NCBI RefSeq assembly: GCF_003862485.1
Contig: NZ_RRCM01000001.1
Location: 249,896 to 313,895 of the forward strand
Origin: Lachnoanaerobaculum orale
GTDB taxonomy: Bacteria > Bacillota > Clostridia > Lachnospirales > Lachnospiraceae
DNA: 64,000 nt
Direction: 5' to 3'
Shown here: positions 52,036 to 61,676 of the stretch, piece by piece
Layout: each line of letters starts with the position of its first letter
Numbering within the stretch: position 1 is the stretch's first letter
The notes under the pieces: model-generated
The model's database searches: none
What the model was told of the DNA's origin: nothing
Seen by the model: only the letters and a program-made list of their open reading frames with translations
Made by a program: the position numbers and the translations under genes

Positions 52036-52778
52036 AAAGGTTGGAAGGAAAAGTAGCTTTGGTTACAGGTGCAGGCAGAGGTATCGGAGCGGCTATAGCA
52101 AAAAAGTTGGCGGCTGACGGAGCGCTTGTATATGTAAACTACGCTTCATCAAGTGAGGCGGCAAAAAAAGTTGTAAAAGAGATAGAAGATAACGGCGGTA
52201 AGGCAAAGATCTGCCAATGTGATATATCGGATTATGACAGTACAAAACAGATGATTGAAAACATCATAGCAGAAGAAGAAAAGATTGATATATTGGTAAA
52301 TAACGCCGGAATCACAAAAGACAATTTGATGATGAGAATGAAACCTGAAGATTTTGATGTGGTAATAGCTACCAACTTAAAGGGTACATTTAACACAATG
52401 CAAGTTGTTTCAAAATATATGATTAAGAAAAGATTCGGAAGAATAATAAATATTTCTTCCGTTAGCGGTGTGATGGGCAATGCGGGACAGATAAACTATG
52501 CCGCATCAAAGGCGGGAGTCATCGGTATGACAAAGACTGCCGCAAGAGAAATGGCAAGCAGAAATATCACCGTAAATGCAATAGCACCGGGATATATAAA
52601 GACGGACATGACTGAGGCGATGACTGATGACGCCAAGTCAAAGATAAATGCAATCATACCTTTGGGATATCAGGGTGAGGCAGAAGATATAGCAAATATG
52701 GCGGCATATTTGGCAGGAGAAGAAGGCAGATATATTACAGGTCAGGTCATCAAAATAGATGGCGGAATGAGCATGTAA
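52032..52778 (+). CDS. fabG: 3-oxoacyl-ACP reductase
   Basis: A 248-residue short-chain dehydrogenase with the cofactor motif TGAGRGIG and catalytic Ser143, Tyr156 and Lys160 (ISSVSG, NYAASK). An upstream extension of this frame into fabD is only coincidental; GGAGG before ATG 52032 sets the start. It reduces 3-oxoacyl-ACP with NADPH. Confidence 0.97.
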   Translation: MKRLEGKVALVTGAGRGIGAAIAKKLAADGALVYVNYASSSEAAKKVVKEIEDNGGKAKICQCDISDYDSTKQMIENIIAEEEKIDILVNNAGITKDNLMMRMKPEDFDVVIATNLKGTFNTMQVVSKYMIKKRFGRIINISSVSGVMGNAGQINYAASKAGVIGMTKTAAREMASRNITVNAIAPGYIKTDMTEAMTDDAKSKINAIIPLGYQGEAEDIANMAAYLAGEEGRYITGQVIKIDGGMSM

Positions 52779-52789
52779 ATGAGGTGACT

Positions 52790-54025
52790 ATGAGAAGAAG
52801 AGTTGTTATTACAGGTATGGGAGCCATCACTCCTATAGGTCTGAATGTAGCTGATTTTTGGGCGAATATCAAAAAGGGTGTACACGGCATAGGACTGATA
52901 ACATATTTTGATACCACGGACTATAAGGCCAAGCTTGCAGCCGAGGTTAAGGGCTTTGATGCAAAGCAGTATATGGACCCGAAGTCCGCAAGAAGAATGG
53001 AGCAGTTTTCACAGTTTGCGGTAGCGGCTACCAAGGAAGCCATTGAAGACGCCAAGCTTGATATGGAAAAAGAAGACCCGTATATGGTGGGAGTGGCTGT
53101 AGGATCCGGAATAGGATCACTTCAGTCTATGGAGAGAGAGTATACAAAGCTCCTTGAAAAAGGACCCGGCAGAGTTGCTCCGCTTTTGGTACCTATGATG
53201 ATTTCAAATATGGCGGCAGGAAATGTAGCCATTGCTTACGGTCTTAAGGGAAAGAATATAAATGTTGTTACTGCATGCGCTACAGGAACCAACTGTATCG
53301 GTGAGGCTTTCAGATCCATCCTTTACGGTGAGGCGGATGTAATGCTTGCAGGAGGTACGGAGAGTTCCATAACACCTATAGGTGTAGCCGGATTTACTTC
53401 TCTTACAGCACTCAATACTACAGACGATCCGGACAGAGCGTCAATACCTTTTGATAAGGACAGAAACGGATTTATTATGGGAGAGGGTGCAGGAGTTTTG
53501 GTTTTGGAAGAACTTGAGCATGCAAAGAAAAGAGGCGCACATATCTATGCCGAGATGGCGGGATACGGTGCAACCTGTGACGCTTTCCATATCACATCAC
53601 CTGCAGAGGACGGCTCGGGAGCCGCAAAGGCTATGGAGCTTGCAATAAATGATGCCGGAATATCTCCTGACGATATCGACTATGTAAATGCACACGGTAC
53701 AGGAACACATCACAACGACTTGTTTGAGACAAAGGCTATAAAGAGCGCTTTAGGTGAGAATGCAAATAAAGTCGGAATAAGTTCAACCAAGTCAATGGTA
53801 GGTCACTTACTCGGTGCCGCCGGCGGTGTAGAGGCTATTGTATGTGTGAAGTCTATTGAAGACGGATTCATGCATAAGAATGTAGGACTTATAAATAAAG
53901 ATCCGGAGTGTGATCTTGACTTTTTGACAGAGCCGAGAGAATGTGAAGTAAATGCGACTATAAGCAATTCACTCGGTTTTGGCGGTCACAATGCAAGTAT
54001 AGTTATTAAAAAATTCGTGGAGTAA
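52790..54025 (+). CDS. fabF: 3-oxoacyl-ACP synthase II
   Basis: A 411-residue KAS II with Cys163 in TACATGT and the two catalytic histidines in NAHGTGTHHND and GHLLGAAG. It carries out chain elongation. GTG 52784 is also in frame but forms part of the ribosome site GAGGTG, so ATG 52790 (MRRRVVITGMG) is the start. Confidence 0.97.
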   Translation: MRRRVVITGMGAITPIGLNVADFWANIKKGVHGIGLITYFDTTDYKAKLAAEVKGFDAKQYMDPKSARRMEQFSQFAVAATKEAIEDAKLDMEKEDPYMVGVAVGSGIGSLQSMEREYTKLLEKGPGRVAPLLVPMMISNMAAGNVAIAYGLKGKNINVVTACATGTNCIGEAFRSILYGEADVMLAGGTESSITPIGVAGFTSLTALNTTDDPDRASIPFDKDRNGFIMGEGAGVLVLEELEHAKKRGAHIYAEMAGYGATCDAFHITSPAEDGSGAAKAMELAINDAGISPDDIDYVNAHGTGTHHNDLFETKAIKSALGENANKVGISSTKSMVGHLLGAAGGVEAIVCVKSIEDGFMHKNVGLINKDPECDLDFLTEPRECEVNATISNSLGFGGHNASIVIKKFVE

Positions 54026-54029
54026 ACTT

Positions 54030-54464
54030 ATGCAAATAGAAGAGATTATAAAACTGATAGAGACTGTAAGTAAGAGCGATGTCGATACATTAAACTATGC
54101 TACCGATGCGGAGAAAATTGTTATAAATAAGAATAAGACAAAGCTTGTTGCGGGAGAAGTTCAGGCAGTACCTGTAGCACAGAGTGTAAGCTTTGAAGCT
54201 TCAAATACAGAAGAAGCCGTAGCCGCTAAGGGACATACAATTACTTCACCGCTTGTAGGTACTTTCTACAGTTCACCTTCACCTGATGCTCCGAGCTTTG
54301 TGAATGTGGGCGACAGAGTGAAAAAAGGTCAGGTAATAGGTATCATTGAAGCCATGAAGCTTATGAACGAGCTTGAGAGCGACTTTGACGGTGTTATAAA
54401 GGAAATTCTTGTAAAGGATGAGACTGTGGTTGAGTTCGGACAGCCTCTGTTTATATTGGAGTAA
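54030..54464 (+). CDS. accB: Biotin carboxyl carrier protein of acetyl-CoA carboxylase
   Basis: A 144-residue protein. An N-terminal helical part and a variable linker precede the biotinyl domain with Lys110 in EAMKLMNE. It shuttles carboxyl groups between AccC and the carboxyltransferase, both encoded in this operon. Confidence 0.96.
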   Translation: MQIEEIIKLIETVSKSDVDTLNYATDAEKIVINKNKTKLVAGEVQAVPVAQSVSFEASNTEEAVAAKGHTITSPLVGTFYSSPSPDAPSFVNVGDRVKKGQVIGIIEAMKLMNELESDFDGVIKEILVKDETVVEFGQPLFILE

Positions 54465-54469
54465 AGAAT

Positions 54470-54895
54470 ATGTTGGGAATTAAGGAAATTCAGGAGATTA
54501 TACCTCACAGACATCCTTTCTTACTTATTGACTGTATCGAGGAGCTGGAGCCGGGCAAAAAAAGTGTAGGATATAAGAGCATTACATACAATGAGCCTCA
54601 GTTTTTGGGACATTTTCCGGAGGAGCCTGTAATGCCCGGAGTACTTATGATAGAGGCACTTGCACAGACAGGTGCGGTGGCTATACTTTCAGTACCTGAA
54701 AATAAGGGCAAGACGGCTTATTTCGGAGCTATAAACTCTGCAAAGTTCAAGAGAAAAGTAGTTCCGGGAGATAAGTTAAAGCTTTCATGTGAAATAATCA
54801 GATCAAAAGGCAGAATTGGAATAGGAAAAGCTGTAGCAAGCGTAGACGGCGAGATTGCGGTAGAGGCTGAGCTTACATTCATCATTGGAGAATAA
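54470..54895 (+). CDS. fabZ: 3-hydroxyacyl-ACP dehydratase
   Basis: A 141-residue hot-dog-fold dehydratase with PHRHPFLLID and the active pair His48 and Glu62 in GHFPEEPVMPG and MIEALAQ. It removes water from 3-hydroxyacyl-ACP. Only five bases separate it from accB, and accC follows its stop directly. Confidence 0.97.
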   Translation: MLGIKEIQEIIPHRHPFLLIDCIEELEPGKKSVGYKSITYNEPQFLGHFPEEPVMPGVLMIEALAQTGAVAILSVPENKGKTAYFGAINSAKFKRKVVPGDKLKLSCEIIRSKGRIGIGKAVASVDGEIAVEAELTFIIGE

Positions 54896-56242
54896 ATGTT
54901 TAGAAAAGTATTGATAGCAAATAGAGGAGAGATTGCAGTCAGAATTATCAGAGCACTTAGAGAGATGGGTATTATAAGTGTGGCCGTATATTCTGAGGCG
55001 GATAGAGACAGCTTGCATACAATGCTGGCAGATGAGGCTATTTGTATAGGGCCTGCACCGGCATCTAAGAGCTATCTGGATATGGACAGAATACTAAGTG
55101 CGGCTGTGGCAACAGGTGCGGAGGCTATTCATCCTGGATTCGGTTTTTTATCGGAAAATGAAAAGTTTGCAAGACTTTGCACCGAGGTGGGTATAAAGTT
55201 TATCGGACCGAAGTCTGAGACTATTGCAAAGCTTGGAGACAAGGCTGAGGCCAGAGCCACCATGCAAAAAGCGCGTATTCCTGTAATACCGGGAACAAAC
55301 GGAAGTGTAAAAAATGTGGATGAAGCCCTGAAACTTGCAAAAAAAGTAGGCTTTCCGGTAATGATAAAGGCGGCTCTTGGCGGTGGCGGCAAGGGAATGA
55401 GAGTTTCAAAGAGCGAAGCGGATTTTGCCGAGAACTTTATGACTGCAAAGGCTGAGGCGCTTAAGGGATTTTCAGACGACTCCATGTATATCGAAAAATA
55501 TATTGAAAGACCGAGACATATAGAGTTTCAGATAATGGCGGACAGCTTCGGAAATGTAATACATCTTGGTGAAAGAGATTGTTCTATCCAAAGAAGACAT
55601 CAAAAGGTGCTTGAGGAAGCTCCTTCAGAGTTCCTTGACGATAAGTTAAGAGAGAAGATGGGAAAGGCCGCAGTAAGTGCGGCAAAGGCTGCAGGCTATG
55701 AAAATGCCGGAACCATTGAGTTTTTGGTGGATAAGCACAGAAACTTTTACTTTATGGAGATGAATACCAGAATACAGGTGGAGCATCCTGTAACCGAGTG
55801 GATTACGGGAATGGACCTTATCAAGGAACAGATCAGAGTGGCGGCAGGTGAAAAGCTCTCCGTTTCACAAAAGGATGTAAAGATAGACGGTCATGCCATT
55901 GAATGCAGAATAAATGCTGAAAATCCTAAGAAGAACTTTGCACCTTCTCCGGGAAGGATTACAAGTATGCATTTGCCGGGCGGAAACGGAGTGAGAGTGG
56001 ATACACATATATATGAGGACTATATGATATCTCCGTTCTACGACTCAATGCTTTTAAAGCTGATAGTACACGGCAAATCAAGAGAAGAAGCTATTGCGAA
56101 GATGAGATCGGCACTTGGTGAGATTGTTATAGAGGGTGTGGATACAAATATCGACTTTAACTATGAGATAATAAACAACCCCGATTTTATAAAGGGTGAT
56201 ATAGATACTTCATTTATAGAAAAACAGTTTAAGATGCAGTAA
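54896..56242 (+). CDS. accC: Biotin carboxylase of acetyl-CoA carboxylase
   Basis: A 448-residue ATP-grasp enzyme with VLIANRGEIAVRI, the glycine-rich lid LGGGGKGMR, EKYIERPRHIEFQ, and EMNTRIQVEHPVTE with metal and catalytic residues. The start directly follows the fabZ stop, and the TTGGAG site lies inside fabZ. Confidence 0.97.
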   Translation: MFRKVLIANRGEIAVRIIRALREMGIISVAVYSEADRDSLHTMLADEAICIGPAPASKSYLDMDRILSAAVATGAEAIHPGFGFLSENEKFARLCTEVGIKFIGPKSETIAKLGDKAEARATMQKARIPVIPGTNGSVKNVDEALKLAKKVGFPVMIKAALGGGGKGMRVSKSEADFAENFMTAKAEALKGFSDDSMYIEKYIERPRHIEFQIMADSFGNVIHLGERDCSIQRRHQKVLEEAPSEFLDDKLREKMGKAAVSAAKAAGYENAGTIEFLVDKHRNFYFMEMNTRIQVEHPVTEWITGMDLIKEQIRVAAGEKLSVSQKDVKIDGHAIECRINAENPKKNFAPSPGRITSMHLPGGNGVRVDTHIYEDYMISPFYDSMLLKLIVHGKSREEAIAKMRSALGEIVIEGVDTNIDFNYEIINNPDFIKGDIDTSFIEKQFKMQ

Positions 56243-56263
56243 TGAAAGTTTTGAGGTGTTGTC

Positions 56264-57964
56264 ATGTTTAGAAATGTGTTCAAAAAGACATATGCAAAGA
56301 TAGAACCCGGAAATGAAAAACTGGATATTCCTGAGGGCCTTTGGAGAAAGTGTAAGATCTGTAAGGAACCTATTTTTGCGGAGGATGTTAAGGCAAATTA
56401 TTATACCTGTCCGAAATGCGGCGGGTATTTCAGAGTTCATGCATACAGAAGAATAGAAATGCTTGTGGATGACGCAAGCTTCATTGAGTGGAACAAGACA
56501 ATGCCTGTATCAAACCCTTTGGATTTTCCGAACTATGAACTTAAGCTTGAAGAAGAAAGAGTAAAAACAAAGCTTAATGAGGCAGTGGTAACCGGTGAAG
56601 CGACTATCGGCAATGTAAGGACTGCAATAGCTGTATGTGATGCAAGATTTATGATGTCTTCTATGGGTCATGTGGTAGGTGAGAAGATAACAGCCGCCAT
56701 AGAAAAAGCCACACAGGAAAAAATGCCTATCATAATCTACTCATGTTCAGGCGGTGCCAGAATGCAGGAAGGAATGATTTCACTTATGCAGATGGCAAAG
56801 ACTTCAGCCGCACTCAAAAAGCACCATGAAGCGGGACAGCTTTTTATAAGCTTCCTTACAGACCCTACAATGGGCGGAGTAAGTGCCTCATTTGCAATGC
56901 TTGGGGATATAATACTTGCGGAGCCTAAGGCGCTTATAGGTTTTGCGGGACCGAGAGTAATAGCACAGACTATCGGTACAAAGCTGCCGGAAGGATTCCA
57001 GAGTGCCGAGTTTTTGCTTGAACACGGCTTTATAGATGCTATCGTGGAAAGAGCCGACCAAAGAAGTGTGTTAAAGAAGCTTTTAAGAGCACATACCTGC
57101 GGATTCAAAAAGGTGAAAAAGATGGAAGAGGTGGGCGACAATACAAAGATAGTTGACCACAAACAGCCTAAGGTGAAGCAGCCTAAGAGCGCATGGGACA
57201 GTGTAGTGCTTTCAAGAAGAGCGGACAGACCTACTGCAAAGGATTATATTGATAAATTGTTCGGATTCTTTATGGAACTTCACGGCGACAGACTTTCAGG
57301 TGATGACGGTGCAATTATAGGCGGAATAGCAAACTATAACGGCAAGCCTGTAATGGTGGTGGCACAGCAAAAGGGAAAGAATCTGAAAGAAAACAAGATA
57401 CGAAACTTCGGTATGCCGAATCCTTGCGGATATCGTAAGGCTCTCAGACTTATGAAACACGCCAATGACTTTGGTATGCCTATTATCTGTTTTGTAGATA
57501 CTCCGGGAGCGTTTTGCGGTATTGAAGCCGAAGAAAAAGGTCAGGCAGAGGCTATTGCAAGGGCGCTGTTTGAGATGAGCGATATGAGAGTGCCTGTTCT
57601 TTCCGTAGTAATAGGAGAGGGCGGTTCAGGCGGAGCTTTGGCACTTGCAGTGGCAAATGAAGTCTGGATGCTTGAGCATTCCATATATTCAATACTTTCA
57701 CCTGAGGGCTTTGCATCAATACTTTATAAGGATGCAAAGAAGAATAAAGAGGCTGCCGAGGTAATGAAAATCACTGCAAAAGAGTTGAAAGAACTCGGAG
57801 TTGTAGACAGGGTTATAAAAGAAAATATTCCTTTGACAATAGATACTATAGATGATGTTGTAGACGAGCTGTCTTCAAATATGGATGATTTCTTTGAGAA
57901 AAATGCAGTCAAGTCAGGCGAAGAGATTGCTAAAGACAGGTACAACAGATTTAGAAAATTTTAA
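56264..57964 (+). CDS. accDA: Fused acetyl-CoA carboxylase carboxyltransferase, beta-alpha (AccDA)
   Basis: A 566-residue single chain holding both carboxyltransferase subunits. Residues 1-286 are AccD, with the zinc ribbon Cys30, Cys33, Cys49, Cys52 and the oxyanion block [12 protein letters not shown] Lys-rich linker lies at about 287-309. Residues 310-566 are AccA, with [27 protein letters not shown] and [11 protein letters not shown]. AccA's usual N-terminal helices are shortened. In the streptococcal cluster these are two genes, accD-accA, in the same place. No stop or frameshift separates them here, so the fusion is real in this sequence. Confidence 0.95.
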   Translation: MFRNVFKKTYAKIEPGNEKLDIPEGLWRKCKICKEPIFAEDVKANYYTCPKCGGYFRVHAYRRIEMLVDDASFIEWNKTMPVSNPLDFPNYELKLEEERVKTKLNEAVVTGEATIGNVRTAIAVCDARFMMSSMGHVVGEKITAAIEKATQEKMPIIIYSCSGGARMQEGMISLMQMAKTSAALKKHHEAGQLFISFLTDPTMGGVSASFAMLGDIILAEPKALIGFAGPRVIAQTIGTKLPEGFQSAEFLLEHGFIDAIVERADQRSVLKKLLRAHTCGFKKVKKMEEVGDNTKIVDHKQPKVKQPKSAWDSVVLSRRADRPTAKDYIDKLFGFFMELHGDRLSGDDGAIIGGIANYNGKPVMVVAQQKGKNLKENKIRNFGMPNPCGYRKALRLMKHANDFGMPIICFVDTPGAFCGIEAEEKGQAEAIARALFEMSDMRVPVLSVVIGEGGSGGALALAVANEVWMLEHSIYSILSPEGFASILYKDAKKNKEAAEVMKITAKELKELGVVDRVIKENIPLTIDTIDDVVDELSSNMDDFFEKNAVKSGEEIAKDRYNRFRKF

Positions 57965-57980
57965 TAGCTGAAAGGTAAAT

Positions 57981-59162
57981 ATGGAAGTGTTAAAAATAGG
58001 TGACAGAAGTTTACTCTATCCTATTATACAAGGCGGAATGGGTGTCGGTATAAGCCTTTCCTCCTTGGCGGCACATGTGGCCGGAAACGGTGGAATGGGG
58101 ATTATCTCTACGGCACAGATAGGCTTTAGGGATGATGACTTTTATAAAAATCCTATACCTACAAATCTTCGTGCTATAAAGACCGAGCTTTATAAGGCGA
58201 GAGCTTTGGCGGCGCAGGTGTTTGAAAAATTCAAGGATTCAAACAGGGCGGCGAAGTTTTTGGATAAATTAAAAGATTATGTGCCTTTTATAGGCTTTAA
58301 TATAATGGTGGCAACCAATAAATATGCGGACTATGTAATAGAGGCTGTAAAAGCCGGAGCGGATATTATTATATCAGGTGCAGGATTGCCGATAGATTTG
58401 CCTGAGCTGGTGCAAAAGGGACAACAGATAAGCGGAAATGAGAAAAAAACCTGTATCGCACCTATAGTTTCAAGCAGAAAAAGTGCCAAAGTCATATTAA
58501 AGATGTGGGACAGAAAGTATAAGACCACCGCAGATGCTGTAGTTATAGAAGGACCGCTTGCAGGCGGACACTTAGGTTTTTCATATGATGAGCTTCATGA
58601 ACTGGGTGCGGACACTATGGCGAGCAAAAACTACAAAAGAGATAAGTATGATGCCGAAATAAAAGAAATTATAGAAGAAGTAAGAATCTATGAAGAAAAA
58701 TTCGGCAAAAAGATTCCCGTATTTGTTGCAGGCGGCATATATACAAAAGAGGATATAGAACATGCCATGAGTCTGGGTGCGGACGGTGTACAGATGGGTA
58801 CAAGATTTGTAACCACATATGAATGTGATGCTCCGGATGATTATAAGCAGACATATATAGACGCGAAAGAAGAGGATATAGTTATTACAAAATCTCCTGT
58901 CGGTATGCCGGGAAGGGCAATAAGAAACGACTTTATGGACAGATTAAAGAGCGGACCTGTTCCGATAAGGCGTTGTTGTAACTGTCTTTCCACTTCGGTA
59001 TGTGACAGAAAGACAATACCTTACTGTATCACCGAGGCACTTTGTTGTGCCGCAAACTCGGACGAGAGTCATGCACTATTGTTTTGCGGAGCCAATGCAT
59101 ACAGGGCAAACAAGATTGAGCATGTAGCGGACATTATAAATGAACTTACAGAAAATATATAG
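57981..59162 (+). CDS. FabK/nitronate-monooxygenase paralogue with Cys-rich C-terminus
   Basis: A 393-residue flavin TIM-barrel protein (PIIQGGMGVGISL, IEGPLAGGHLGF, VFVAGGIYTKEDIEHAMSLGADGVQMGTRF). It is about 80 residues longer than FabK, with an inserted helical part near 55-90 and a C-terminal cysteine cluster at about residues 329-352 (RRCCNCLSTSVCDRK, then PYCITEALCC, eight cysteines), which could hold an iron-sulfur cluster. It is the last gene of the fab operon, 16 bases after accDA. It may be a second enoyl reductase, an unsaturated-fatty-acid enzyme or an unrelated flavin oxidase; I cannot choose. Confidence 0.82.
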   Translation: MEVLKIGDRSLLYPIIQGGMGVGISLSSLAAHVAGNGGMGIISTAQIGFRDDDFYKNPIPTNLRAIKTELYKARALAAQVFEKFKDSNRAAKFLDKLKDYVPFIGFNIMVATNKYADYVIEAVKAGADIIISGAGLPIDLPELVQKGQQISGNEKKTCIAPIVSSRKSAKVILKMWDRKYKTTADAVVIEGPLAGGHLGFSYDELHELGADTMASKNYKRDKYDAEIKEIIEEVRIYEEKFGKKIPVFVAGGIYTKEDIEHAMSLGADGVQMGTRFVTTYECDAPDDYKQTYIDAKEEDIVITKSPVGMPGRAIRNDFMDRLKSGPVPIRRCCNCLSTSVCDRKTIPYCITEALCCAANSDESHALLFCGANAYRANKIEHVADIINELTENI

Positions 59163-59183
59163 ATAATATAATAAATTTTCAGA

Positions 59184-59208
59184 CCGGGCTTTAGGAGCTC
59201 GGCCTTTT
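59184..59208 (+). terminator. Terminator of the fatty-acid operon
   Basis: A 7-base GC-rich stem with one G-U pair (59184-59190 with 59196-59202) followed by five T. Confidence 0.85.
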
Positions 59209-59317
59209 TATATTACGATTTTCTTAATATTATTCGTTTATACTTTACTAAATTACTCCGGTTTAGTATAAAGTCATAGCTATGTAAGATTTACTTAATA
59301 TTTGCGTTCAATATATG

Positions 59318-59326
59318 TGATACAAT
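59318..59326 (+). promoter_or_regulatory. Extended -10 promoter of dacA
   Basis: TG-A-TACAAT at 59318-59326, about 95 bases before the start codon, with no convincing -35. Confidence 0.45.
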
Positions 59327-59419
59327 ATTAACACATGAGGCATAATCATACAGAAGCTCATTATAGTATTTTTGCTGTGATTAGAGATTGTCCTCAATAA
59401 AATAAAGTAGGAAGGAAAT

Positions 59420-60763
59420 ATGAGACTTAAGAGAATAATTTCAACCGGATTGGCTATAGTCTTATCCGTAACTGTAATATCTTTTGTACCTGAATCTATA
59501 GCTGTATATGCGGCGACACCGCCAAGTATAGGCGCACAGGGAGCGGCGGTATACAATGCCAATACAGGCGAATTTTTATATGAGAAAAACGGCGATACTC
59601 AGTTTGCGCCGGCATCCATCACAAAGATAATGACAGGCCTGCTTACAGTGGAACAGGCAAATCTTGACGACACGGTATACTTTAACAGTTCGGCTGTCGC
59701 AAATCTTGAGAGCGGTGCAACAGTTTTACCTGTCAGAGTCGGAGACAGTATGAGTGTAAGAGATGCACTCTACGCAATGATGTTGGCATCGGCCAATGAA
59801 GTATCAAACGGGCTGGCGGAACATATAGGAGGGTCTGTTGCAGGATTTTCAAATATGATGAACAACAGAGCAAGAGAGCTTGGAGCGACTCATACAAACT
59901 TTGTAAATCCGAACGGACTTAACAATCAAAACCACAAAACGACAGCCAAGGATATGGCGCTTATTGCGGCTGAAGCATTTAAAAATCCGACATTCAGGGC
60001 TGCGGCAGGCGCGGGAAGTTATACTTTCACAGCTACAAATTCAAAGTCTGCGCCTTCTTCCGTAAAGATGCACCACAAGATGGTTACGGGAGAGATAAGT
60101 TGTGACGGAGTAATAGGCGGTAAGACCGGATATACAAAGAGTGCCGGGAATACTCTTGTAACGGCTGCCGAAAGAAACGGTATCAGACTGGTAGTGGTAG
60201 TTCTTAAATGTAAGGGCACTCACTATGACGATACGAAGAAATTGCTTGACTACGGCTTTTCTATAGCAAATAGCGGAGGAGTAAACATTGCTTCAAAGGA
60301 CACAGGCAGAGCAGTTGCAAAAAGTCAGGCTGTTTCGGCAAAACAGGAGCAGAATATTACAATGGCGGACAGTGCAAAGGTTGAGCTTGCACCGAAGCAA
60401 ATCAGAACATCTGTGATGAAGTCTGAAAACTACGGTCCGGGAATGGCACCCGATGTCGGTTGGAAGGAAAACAATGGCAACTGGTTTTATATAAAGTCTG
60501 ACAATACAAGTGCCAGAGCGGAGGTTCTTAATATCAACGGTAAAAAGTACTGGTTTGATGCGGACGGACGCATGGCAAGAGGCTGGAGACAGGATACCGG
60601 CGGTTCATGGTACTATATGGAAGATTCAGGTGCTATGAACTCTTCATCCTGGCTTAATTATAACGGACTATGGTATTATTTGGGAAGTGATGGTAAAATG
60701 TTGACAAATACCACCACACCGGACGGATATGTATTAAACAGCGATGGAGTCTGGGTAAGCTAG
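59420..60763 (+). CDS. dacA: Serine-type D-Ala-D-Ala carboxypeptidase with cell-wall-binding repeats
   Basis: A 447-residue exported protein. The signal peptide (basic start, hydrophobic 8-24, cleavage near VYAA) leads to an S11 penicillin-binding domain with Ser66-x-x-Lys69 (SITK), Ser124-Ala-Asn126 and Lys235-Thr-Gly237. The usual beta-rich C-terminal domain of PBP5 is replaced by choline-binding-type repeats at about 350-445 (NGNWFYIKSD, GKKYWFDADGRMARGW, GSWYYMEDSGAM, GLWYYLGSDGKM), which attach it to the wall. It trims peptidoglycan pentapeptides. It is followed 7 bases later by a metallophosphoesterase gene. Confidence 0.93.
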   Translation: MRLKRIISTGLAIVLSVTVISFVPESIAVYAATPPSIGAQGAAVYNANTGEFLYEKNGDTQFAPASITKIMTGLLTVEQANLDDTVYFNSSAVANLESGATVLPVRVGDSMSVRDALYAMMLASANEVSNGLAEHIGGSVAGFSNMMNNRARELGATHTNFVNPNGLNNQNHKTTAKDMALIAAEAFKNPTFRAAAGAGSYTFTATNSKSAPSSVKMHHKMVTGEISCDGVIGGKTGYTKSAGNTLVTAAERNGIRLVVVVLKCKGTHYDDTKKLLDYGFSIANSGGVNIASKDTGRAVAKSQAVSAKQEQNITMADSAKVELAPKQIRTSVMKSENYGPGMAPDVGWKENNGNWFYIKSDNTSARAEVLNINGKKYWFDADGRMARGWRQDTGGSWYYMEDSGAMNSSSWLNYNGLWYYLGSDGKMLTNTTTPDGYVLNSDGVWVS

Positions 60764-60770
60764 GAGTTTG

Positions 60771-61631
60771 ATGAAAAATATATTTTCTAAAATTACAGGA
60801 TTGGGAGCAGTGGGGTGTAGTGCCTTGCTGCTCCGTTCTTTTTATGAGAGAAAAAAGTTTAAGGTAGTACATTACAATATATCTACCGACAAGATAAAAG
60901 GCGGCAAAAAAATAGTCTTTTTGACCGATTTACATAACAACAGCTTCGGTAAAAACAATATAAAGCTTCTTGAGGCGATAGATAAAATATCTCCGGATAT
61001 CGTATTGATAGGCGGAGATATGATTACGGTAAAAAGTAAGCTTGGAATAGAGAATGTCTTGCCGCTTTTAAAGAGACTTTCAGATAAATATACCTGTATA
61101 TATGCAAACGGAAACCATGAGCAGAGGCTGTCTGAAAACAAGTTCGGGCTAAGTTATAGCAGATATAAGCAGATATTGGAAGATATGGGTATAGTATATC
61201 TGTCTGATGACAGTGTGGACATCGGTGAGAATATTCGTATTCACGGGCTTGACCTTGAAAAAAAGTATTATCTGCGAAGGTTTAAAAAACCGCTTGATAT
61301 AGATTATATAAAGGAGAGGCTGTGTATTAAAAGGTCACATTATAACATACTTATGGCACATTCACCTCTTTTTATAAAAGACTATGAAAGAAGCGGCGTG
61401 GATCTGACACTTTGCGGACATTTTCACGGAGGAACGATAAGACTGCCGGCAGGAATCGGAGTAATGACTCCGCAGTTTCATTTTTTCAACAGATTGGTAG
61501 TGGGAATGAAAAGACTTGGAAACATGACAGAGATAATAGGAGCGGGGCTTGGTACACACAGTATAAATATCAGGCTCAATGATATGTCGGAGCTTGTGGT
61601 AATCAATCTTAAAGGTCGCAAAAGAGCTTGA
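60771..61631 (+). CDS. Membrane-associated metallophosphoesterase
   Basis: A 286-residue calcineurin-fold protein. An N-terminal hydrophobic stretch (about 9-22) anchors it. The metal motifs are TDLHNNS (Asp, His), IGGDM, NGNHE and later AHSP and GHFHGG. It resembles YkuE/YaeI-type phosphodiesterases that act at the membrane, but the substrate is unknown. A TTG lies in frame one codon before ATG 60771, and the ribosome site AGGAG favours ATG. Probably co-transcribed with dacA. Confidence 0.9.
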   Translation: MKNIFSKITGLGAVGCSALLLRSFYERKKFKVVHYNISTDKIKGGKKIVFLTDLHNNSFGKNNIKLLEAIDKISPDIVLIGGDMITVKSKLGIENVLPLLKRLSDKYTCIYANGNHEQRLSENKFGLSYSRYKQILEDMGIVYLSDDSVDIGENIRIHGLDLEKKYYLRRFKKPLDIDYIKERLCIKRSHYNILMAHSPLFIKDYERSGVDLTLCGHFHGGTIRLPAGIGVMTPQFHFFNRLVVGMKRLGNMTEIIGAGLGTHSINIRLNDMSELVVINLKGRKRA

Positions 61632-61676
61632 AATTTGATACAATGATAAGGTTGAGTGAGTTGATGAGAGGTGAGT

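Noticed and set aside
50176-59162. Recent duplication of fabK within the operon
   Set aside because: The two flavoproteins share only the barrel motifs and differ in length and C-terminus, so they are distant paralogues, not a fresh copy.
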